The notes below the pieces were generated by a model, which saw nothing but the letters and a program-made list of their open reading frames with translations, made no database searches and was not told where the DNA came from. From positions 1 through 48,701 of the forward strand of contig JAQXJU010000087.1 of NCBI GenBank assembly GCA_029009115.1: a stretch of DNA of 48,701 nucleotides. Direction: 5' to 3'. The DNA is from Bacteroidales bacterium. GTDB lineage: Bacteria > Bacteroidota > Bacteroidia > Bacteroidales > UBA932. The first letter of the stretch is position 1. The number at the start of each line of letters is the position of its first letter. Position numbers and translations under genes: made by a program. This document shows, piece after piece, positions 43,341 to 48,701 of the stretch.

Positions 43341-46300
43341 TTGTCTGCGTGTTTGAAAAGCTGCCAGTATGAGACAGGCATTATCAGAACTATCAGGAAT
43401 ATAGACATCAGGGTGCCGAAGCAGATGACTATGCCCATAGGCATCCATAGGAGATCTCCGCTGATAATCATAGGCAGGACTCCGAGTGCCGTGGTGCAGG
43501 AGGTCAGGAAGATTGGACGCATACGGCGCTTCCCCGCCTCCATAGCTGCAGTACGGACATCCTTTCCTGCCTTGAAACGCTCATCCTCGGCATACTCGAA
43601 CATCAGAATTCCATTCCTCACTATTATGCCTACAAGGCTCACAAGTCCGAGCACTGCCGTAATGGTGAAGTCCATCCCGAATACCCACAGGCCAAAGAAG
43701 GCGCCAAAGAGGCACAGCATACTCATCGAAAGCGTGAGCACGGCAAGAGATACCTTCTTGAAGTGGAAAAGAAGGAAGAGGAATAGCACGAGAACCGCGG
43801 CAATGAAGGACCAGGCAATCTCGGGAAATACCTTTTCGTTGGTGGCGGACAGGCCTCCGTAACTAACCTCGACACTGCCTCCCGACGAGGGCAGAATCTC
43901 ATTTTCGACATACCGGCGTATCTTCTTCATAGAGGCAGGCTGGCTTTTACCCATTCTCATATCGGCATATACGCTGACCGACTCGCGTCCTCCAAGATGG
44001 TCAAGTTCCGAAGGGGTCCAGTCGGGACTGACGCCGGCTATCTGGCGAAGGGGCACTGAAACCCCAGGAACCGAAGTCGCAATCATCCTGTTGCCTACGG
44101 TCTCGTAGTTCATCGACTCACCTATCCCCTCGCTATAGAGATTGACGGGAATCCTGCGCCCGTCCTCCCACAGAGTTGACACAGTCTGCCCGTTGAATGT
44201 TCCTGCAAGGGATAGCGCCAGAACCGACCTGTTGACTCCAAGGCGCGAGGCTTCGTCGAGATCAAGTTCAATGTCCACAGAACTGTGGAAGTTGTCACAG
44301 TTGCTGTGTATCCACTTCAGTTCATTGTCGAGGCTGTACATATAGCGCTTGAGCGAAGATGCGGCAGACGTAAGCGAATCGCGGCAGTCCCCGGTAAAAT
44401 TCACGACCACGGCGGCCTCTGTACCGTTGTAGTCCATCTGTTTGAATCGTAAGCAGCACTGGGGGAAGATATGTTCGTAGCGTGACTCGCACTCCCTGAG
44501 GAGTTCCTCGGTGGCTTTGTTGGATACGGTATTCACAAGCATCTGGGCAACAGAGGGCGAAGGCAGCAGAGGAGTGTAGGTCGCTGTGAAACGGGGCGCG
44601 CTCGTTCCTATGAACGAGGTCACGGTCGTGACGCGGTTGTCGCCCAGCAGCAGTGTCTGCAAGGAGTCAACATAGTCTTTAGTCTTGTCTATCCCCTGAC
44701 CGGATTCCACCTCCAACTCAACCACGAAGTAGTCTCTCGCGGCATTCGGCATCATCTGGATATTGGTTCTGCTGAACATCAGAAGCCCGAGTCCCACAGC
44801 GGCAAGCCCAGCCGAAAGGGTTAGCGCGGGATGCCGGAAGCACCAGTCCTGAGCCTTCTCGTAGATATTCTGGATGAAGGCGAAGAATCTGTCCTGGATA
44901 TGCGAGACCCTGCTCCTTGGCCTGTCGGCAGACGGTGGCAGCATCCATCTGATTTCCATAGACGGAACCACGCTGACTGCAAAGAAGAGCGACATCATCA
45001 GGGCCATCGTGATGACTATGGGGAATATCTTCACAAAGTCTCCGAGATAGCCTGTGATTATCATAGTCATAGGATAGAACATCGCGCAAATGGCTGCAGT
45101 CGCGATGAAGGTAGGCAGGAAGAGTTCCTTTGCACTGGCACAGGCAGCATCAAGCGGAGAAAGCCCGCGTCCAATCTTGTCCATATATCCGTCGATGGTT
45201 ATGATGGAGTCGTCCACAATCATCCCCAGGCACACGATAAGTGCCGCAAGGGTAACCGTATTCATATCTATCTTGAACAGATACATCAGAGCAAGTGCGA
45301 CTGCCGTGCAAACAGGCACTCCTGAACTCGCGATCATCGCAGACCTCAGCGGGAAGAGCAGAATCATCACCATCACAACGACCAGCATCGATATCAGCAG
45401 GTCGCGGAGGAAAGAAAACACCGACCTTTCTACAACCTTGGGCTGATCGGTCACCCTCGTGACCGTTACACTGTCGGGCAGTTCCCTCCCATACTCTTCG
45501 AGCACCTTCCCTACATCCTTTCCGAATGCCACGATATTGTTTTCGGGCCTCATCTCGACCGAGAGTATAAGACAGCTGTGCCCGTTGAAGGACACGAACT
45601 CGGAGGGAGGGGCATAACGTCTCTGTATGGAGGCTATGTCCTTGAGCCTCACTATGCTGCCCGAAGGATCGCTGTAGATAATCTTCTCAGCTATCTCTCG
45701 TTCGCACCCTATCCCGTTGCGAATGTGGATGGGAGAGGAGGTGTAGTCGGTAGTGAAAGTCCCCGCCGGAATCGACAGTGTCGCGCTCTGATAGTCCAGG
45801 AGCAAGGTAGCAGGGTCTATACCATATGCCGACAGCCTGTCCCTGTCGATGGTGACCGCTATCTCCTCATCCTGTCTTCCGACCACCGTAACCTTAGCGA
45901 GCTGGGGTATCTTACGGAGCCTGACGCACAGCTCGTCGGCATAGCCCGAGAGTTCGGTGTACCCCTTGTCGGAAGATTCCAGGGCGATGAGCAGTGAACT
46001 TACGGCACTGAAGTCATCCATCACAGCCACTGCCAGCACTCCTGCAGGCAGGGAAAGTTTCTTTGCCTGGAGCCCGAGTTTGACTTTGGACCACACCTCG
46101 TCCTTGCGCGACTGTTTGCAGTTCAGGTCAACATAGATGTAACAGATACCATCCTTGGTGACTGATTTTGTAGAAGCCCTGTTGACCTCCTTGAAAGAAA
46201 ACAGCGTCTCTTCAAGAGGCCTTGTAAGCTGCTCCTCCACTTCGGCGGCAGTGGCTCCGGGATATACGCCCGCGACCAGCCCCTGAGTTATCTGAAAGGT

Positions 46301-46435
46301 GGGATACTCGTCCTTGTTCATCTTCCCAAGGCCTGCGATGCCTGCCACAACGCCCAGAAAGACAGCAATATAGACGAACTTTTTATGTTCGACGGTCCAA
46401 CGGACCCAGGCAGCTATGCCGGTAAACCTTGCCAT
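43337..46435 (-). CDS. RND-family efflux transporter, inner-membrane pump
   Basis: A 1,032-residue HAE1-like RND pump with two tandem six-helix halves and large periplasmic loops. The TM4 proton-relay pair is present in LGMIVDDSIITIDGY; in TM10 the usual lysine position reads IIVRNGILMFEYAED (Arg instead of Lys). Together with the adaptor (46437-47483) and TolC-like protein it should export drugs, bile acids or other amphiphiles; substrate is not predictable. It starts 1 bp after the adaptor stop. No TetR or AraC regulator is adjacent. Confidence 0.93.
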   Translation of the reverse strand: MARFTGIAAWVRWTVEHKKFVYIAVFLGVVAGIAGLGKMNKDEYPTFQITQGLVAGVYPGATAAEVEEQLTRPLEETLFSFKEVNRASTKSVTKDGICYIYVDLNCKQSRKDEVWSKVKLGLQAKKLSLPAGVLAVAVMDDFSAVSSLLIALESSDKGYTELSGYADELCVRLRKIPQLAKVTVVGRQDEEIAVTIDRDRLSAYGIDPATLLLDYQSATLSIPAGTFTTDYTSSPIHIRNGIGCEREIAEKIIYSDPSGSIVRLKDIASIQRRYAPPSEFVSFNGHSCLILSVEMRPENNIVAFGKDVGKVLEEYGRELPDSVTVTRVTDQPKVVERSVFSFLRDLLISMLVVVMVMILLFPLRSAMIASSGVPVCTAVALALMYLFKIDMNTVTLAALIVCLGMIVDDSIITIDGYMDKIGRGLSPLDAACASAKELFLPTFIATAAICAMFYPMTMIITGYLGDFVKIFPIVITMALMMSLFFAVSVVPSMEIRWMLPPSADRPRSRVSHIQDRFFAFIQNIYEKAQDWCFRHPALTLSAGLAAVGLGLLMFSRTNIQMMPNAARDYFVVELEVESGQGIDKTKDYVDSLQTLLLGDNRVTTVTSFIGTSAPRFTATYTPLLPSPSVAQMLVNTVSNKATEELLRECESRYEHIFPQCCLRFKQMDYNGTEAAVVVNFTGDCRDSLTSAASSLKRYMYSLDNELKWIHSNCDNFHSSVDIELDLDEASRLGVNRSVLALSLAGTFNGQTVSTLWEDGRRIPVNLYSEGIGESMNYETVGNRMIATSVPGVSVPLRQIAGVSPDWTPSELDHLGGRESVSVYADMRMGKSQPASMKKIRRYVENEILPSSGGSVEVSYGGLSATNEKVFPEIAWSFIAAVLVLFLFLLFHFKKVSLAVLTLSMSMLCLFGAFFGLWVFGMDFTITAVLGLVSLVGIIVRNGILMFEYAEDERFKAGKDVRTAAMEAGKRRMRPIFLTSCTTALGVLPMIISGDLLWMPMGIVICFGTLMSIFLIVLIMPVSYWQLFKHADK

Positions 46436-46436
46436 A

Positions 46437-47483
46437 TCACTCCACTGTTTTGACCTTCATTCCGGTCGAAACCTTGCGGACTCCTCCTACGACAACCCTG
46501 TCGCCGGGCGAAAGCCCTTCGGAGACGATGATCCCGTCGCCCTCATAGCCTCCAACCACTATGTCGCACCTTCGGACAACCGAGTCTGTAACCGTCCATA
46601 CATAGCGGCTTTCCGATCCTGTCATAACGGCAGATGCGGGCACCACTATCGATGGAGCCCCCGTGGAGGAAAAAGAAACCTTGCAGACCATTCCGGGGAC
46701 CATCCCTTCCAGTGGCCGCGTCAGGGTCAGGGTGCAGTCGTAGCTGTGCGACAGAGGCGAGGCAAGCACGGCCTTGCCTGTAAGAAGGGCTTCGCAGCTC
46801 TTGCCCAGTGCCGGCACGCAGACTGTTGCCCGATCTCCTTTCCCAAAAAGAACGGCTTCATTTTCCGGAAGAGGGAAGTGAACCTCAAGTGAGCGGGTGT
46901 CCACTATCCTGAACATCGGTGCAGCGATTGTCAGCTGCTCCCCGCATACAACAGCCACGTCCGACACCACCCCTGCAACAGGAGCTTTGATGGCGCAGTC
47001 CTCAACCGCCTTTTCGGCTGCCCTGAGGGCTGCCTCCGCCTTGGCGTAATTTGTGCGCATCTCGACCATCTTCACCTCGGGGATGCTCCCGCTTTCATAA
47101 ACCTTCTCAAGGCGCCGGAGAGCATCCTCGGCCTGGTTGTAGCTTGCCCGGGCCATTTGAAGAGAACTCTTCAGGGCCTGCGATTCAATCCTTGCAAGCA
47201 CCTGGGAGCGGGAGACCTGCTGACCTTCGCGCACATCGAGACTCACGAGGGTTCCAGAGGCAGAGGCTGACACCGTCACCAGCTTCGAGGCCTCGACCCT
47301 TCCCACATAAGACGAGGTCCCCGACGAAGAGGACTGCCCTACTTCCTTTACCTGAACGGTCACTTCCGAAGGTTTCCGCGAAGAACTCCCATTCAGCAGA
47401 CGGCCCTGATTCTCACAGGAAAGAAGGCTCAGAAAAAGGCTAAGGGACACTCCAACGGCTATAAGCTTTTTGAGTTTTTTCAT
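46437..47483 (-). CDS. RND efflux periplasmic adaptor lipoprotein
   Basis: A 348-residue membrane-fusion protein. The signal peptide ends with lipobox SLLSC (Cys23). The lipoyl-like domain is seen in ASASASGTLVSLDVREGQQV and IKAPVAGVVSDVAV on either side of a helical hairpin, and a beta-barrel domain with IVVPASAVM follows. It links the RND pump to TolC. A preceding lipoprotein gene (stop at 47496) lies 12 bp upstream in the same operon. Confidence 0.92.
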   Translation of the reverse strand: MKKLKKLIAVGVSLSLFLSLLSCENQGRLLNGSSSRKPSEVTVQVKEVGQSSSSGTSSYVGRVEASKLVTVSASASGTLVSLDVREGQQVSRSQVLARIESQALKSSLQMARASYNQAEDALRRLEKVYESGSIPEVKMVEMRTNYAKAEAALRAAEKAVEDCAIKAPVAGVVSDVAVVCGEQLTIAAPMFRIVDTRSLEVHFPLPENEAVLFGKGDRATVCVPALGKSCEALLTGKAVLASPLSHSYDCTLTLTRPLEGMVPGMVCKVSFSSTGAPSIVVPASAVMTGSESRYVWTVTDSVVRRCDIVVGGYEGDGIIVSEGLSPGDRVVVGGVRKVSTGMKVKTVE

Positions 47484-47495
47484 TTTTCCGACAAG

Positions 47496-48248
47496 TTATT
47501 CGTTTCTTCTGGCCCTGCACAGCACGTCGCTGTCAACGATTTGATAGAGAATCTTTTCAGAAGTGAACTCGCCCCGGTATCTGAGGTTCAGGAGCAGGAT
47601 ATCTTCATAGCGCTTTCCGACTCCTCCTACCTCGACATCTGTCCGTATTCTGGCACCGTCAAGTTCTGAACCGTTCGAACTGCCTCCAGAGGCTCTGGAA
47701 AGACCATCGGAGCCTGTTCCACCGGGGGCTGCCTGAATGCCGCTACCGGCAGAGGATGCCAGAGAACCGCTTTCTCCGGGTGCAAGCTGGGAGGCTGAAG
47801 CACCGAGTATTGACTGGGAGCCGCTGACCAGAGTCATAAACCTTTGGAAAGGGCTGATTTCAAGCGAATTCCCTTCAGCCACCGCGCGAAAGGCCAGCAC
47901 CCCTCCGCCGGAAATGTTCATCGTAACCAGCATTTCACCAGTTTTCCTGTCAATCTCGGCTATATTCATCTGGCCGGATTCGTTGTCGATGACAAGCCTC
48001 AGGGTATCGTCGTGAACCGTCACCACGGTATCAATCCTGATTTCTGGCAGAACCTGCCCTTCGACCGGGACAGTCACGGTGACAAAGCTTGTATCAAGGC
48101 GGCAAGACGGGTCCCTTGTAACAGAGATGGTACCTGATGTCTTGAAGGAATAGTCGCCACGCAGGAACGAAGTGCCCTCCCTGGAGCAGGAGCACAAAGA
48201 AAGAGTGACTGCCGCGACAGTCATCATTATGTTGACAAATTGTCTCAT
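47496..48248 (-). CDS. Uncharacterised lipoprotein with Ser/Gly-rich insert
   Basis: A 250-residue lipoprotein (lipobox LCSC, Cys21) of no family I can name with confidence. The N-terminal half contains a beta-rich domain (FLRGDYSFKTSGTISVT, then repeated Val/Thr strands with RKTGEMLVTMNISGGGVLAF). Residues about 142-199 are a low-complexity Ser/Gly/Ala segment and the last 50 residues return to ordered strand-like sequence (ILLLNLRYRGEFTSEKILYQIV). It is the first gene of the efflux operon, 12 bp before the adaptor. An envelope role linked to efflux is a guess from position only. Confidence 0.75.
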   Translation of the reverse strand: MRQFVNIMMTVAAVTLSLCSCSREGTSFLRGDYSFKTSGTISVTRDPSCRLDTSFVTVTVPVEGQVLPEIRIDTVVTVHDDTLRLVIDNESGQMNIAEIDRKTGEMLVTMNISGGGVLAFRAVAEGNSLEISPFQRFMTLVSGSQSILGASASQLAPGESGSLASSAGSGIQAAPGGTGSDGLSRASGGSSNGSELDGARIRTDVEVGGVGKRYEDILLLNLRYRGEFTSEKILYQIVDSDVLCRARRNE

Positions 48249-48293
48249 ATAAAGCTATTTCAAATCAGTGCCTCCATTAACAAAAAATATACC

Positions 48294-48301
48294 TATTTTT
48301 G
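48294..48301 (+). promoter_or_regulatory. -7 box for manA
   Basis: TATTTTTG matches TAnnTTTG and would start transcription some 50 bp upstream of the manA ATG at 48357. On the other strand the sequence TATATTTTTTG (48283-48293) resembles a -7 box with extra T residues and may serve the efflux operon, but it is not an exact match. The 108-bp gap between the genes holds nothing else that I recognise. Confidence 0.35.
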
Positions 48302-48356
48302 TAGTCTGTGCCCACCTCGCCACCATTTCACAACAGGTTCCAGGCACTCTCAAGAT

Positions 48357-48701
48357 ATGGAAGAAGACAAGAAACTCTACCCTATGCGCTTCTGCACCCT
48401 GGAAGACAGTTACTCCTGGGGCAAGGAATGCTTCAAGCTCGCAGACCTGGGTTACCGGGATTCGCTGGTTCATGACGGCTGGCTAGCCGGAAACTCACTC
48501 AGCGAGATTATGGATATGTATATGGACAGGATTGTCGGAGACGACGTTTTCGAGCGTTTCGGAAGGCAGTTCCCCCTGCAGGTCAAGATGATACAGGTCG
48601 AGGGGAAACTTCCTCTCCAGGTTCATCCCGATGACGAGACTGCTGCCCAGCGTTATGACTTCCTCGGCAAGGACAAACTCTGGTACATAGTCTCGGCCGA
48701 A
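48357..48701 (+). CDS. manA: Mannose-6-phosphate isomerase, class I, partial (3' end outside window)
   Basis: The 115 N-terminal residues are visible, starting MEEDKKLYPMRFCTLED. The stretch FPLQVKMIQVEGKLPLQVHPDDETA is the class I phosphomannose isomerase zinc-site region, where a His and Asp/Glu bind metal. The enzyme interconverts fructose 6-phosphate and mannose 6-phosphate, feeding GDP-mannose synthesis together with the guanylyltransferase at 12353-13249. The gene is cut by the window end. ATG 48357 is used; an in-frame later ATG (48387) would still contain the family core. Confidence 0.85.
   Translation, partial: MEEDKKLYPMRFCTLEDSYSWGKECFKLADLGYRDSLVHDGWLAGNSLSEIMDMYMDRIVGDDVFERFGRQFPLQVKMIQVEGKLPLQVHPDDETAAQRYDFLGKDKLWYIVSAE

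Noticed and set aside
1..48701. tRNA, rRNA, CRISPR or insertion-sequence elements
   Set aside because: No cloverleaf, repeat-spacer array, transposase or terminal inverted repeat was recognised in any gap or gene; the gaps are all under about 125 bp.

Overview
The window reads as a chromosome segment of a Bacteroidota bacterium, most likely order Bacteroidales, with a moderately high GC content that would suit Rikenellaceae/Alistipes-like or uncultured gut Bacteroidales. I cannot name a genus. The evidence is a glycine-lipid acyltransferase pair (GlsB/GlsA type), DUF5683 next to parAB, DUF4290 before ftsK, a carboxypeptidase-regulatory-domain/outer-membrane-barrel protein, AddAB-type recombination nucleases, and -7 promoter boxes of the form TAnnTTTG in the divergent intergenic regions. 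Genes are packed tightly, with many 4-bp ATGA overlaps. No gene-free stretch exceeds about 125 bp. I saw no tRNA, rRNA, CRISPR array, IS element or prophage.

Layout. (1) 1-6828, minus: an envelope-lipid operon of DAG-kinase-like lipid kinase, GlsA, GlsB, UvrA, LpxL-type acyltransferase and a truncated glycosyltransferase. (2) 6923-13249, plus: parA, parB, DUF5683, then mltD, the usual Bacteroidales neighbourhood, with a GH88 unsaturated-glucuronyl-hydrolase-like lipoprotein between DUF5683 and mltD and a C-terminally short mannose-1-phosphate guanylyltransferase behind. (3) 13191-18208, minus: a polyamine-type ABC importer (potA-B-C-D order of transcription) followed by nadE. (4) 18332-22924, plus: GH78 rhamnosidase-like enzyme, L,D-transpeptidase, omega-amidase, and an Ntn/linear-amide hydrolase lipoprotein. 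(5) 22927-24222, minus: a QueH-FolP fusion. (6) 24281-27133, plus: a large outer-membrane barrel. (7) 27139-30772, minus: a compact five-gene cluster of HPr-kinase-like P-loop protein, soluble S26B-like peptidase, PqqD-like protein, ABC exporter and a LysR-type DNA-binding stub. (8) 30846-34509, plus: DUF4290, ftsK, lolA. (9) 34527-48248, minus: a lipoprotein, an RND tripartite efflux set (adaptor, pump, TolC), a DJ-1 protein, alr, addB and addA. (10) 48357-end, plus: the start of manA.

How they work together: much of the window builds and maintains the envelope (acyl lipids, peptidoglycan turnover and D-Ala supply, lipoprotein carrier, efflux). A second theme is chromosome segregation and repair (ParAB, FtsK, UvrA, AddAB). 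The least explained and most interesting locus is 27139-30772. It has the parts of a ribosomal-peptide (RiPP)-like maturation and export pathway (recognition domain, peptidase, kinase-like protein, exporter, regulator) but no cyclase and no precursor gene that I can see. Other notable points are the QueH-FolP fusion, a potD lipoprotein with an added C-terminal membrane anchor, a PotA with a duplicated C-terminal module, and a ParB with an altered arginine motif.
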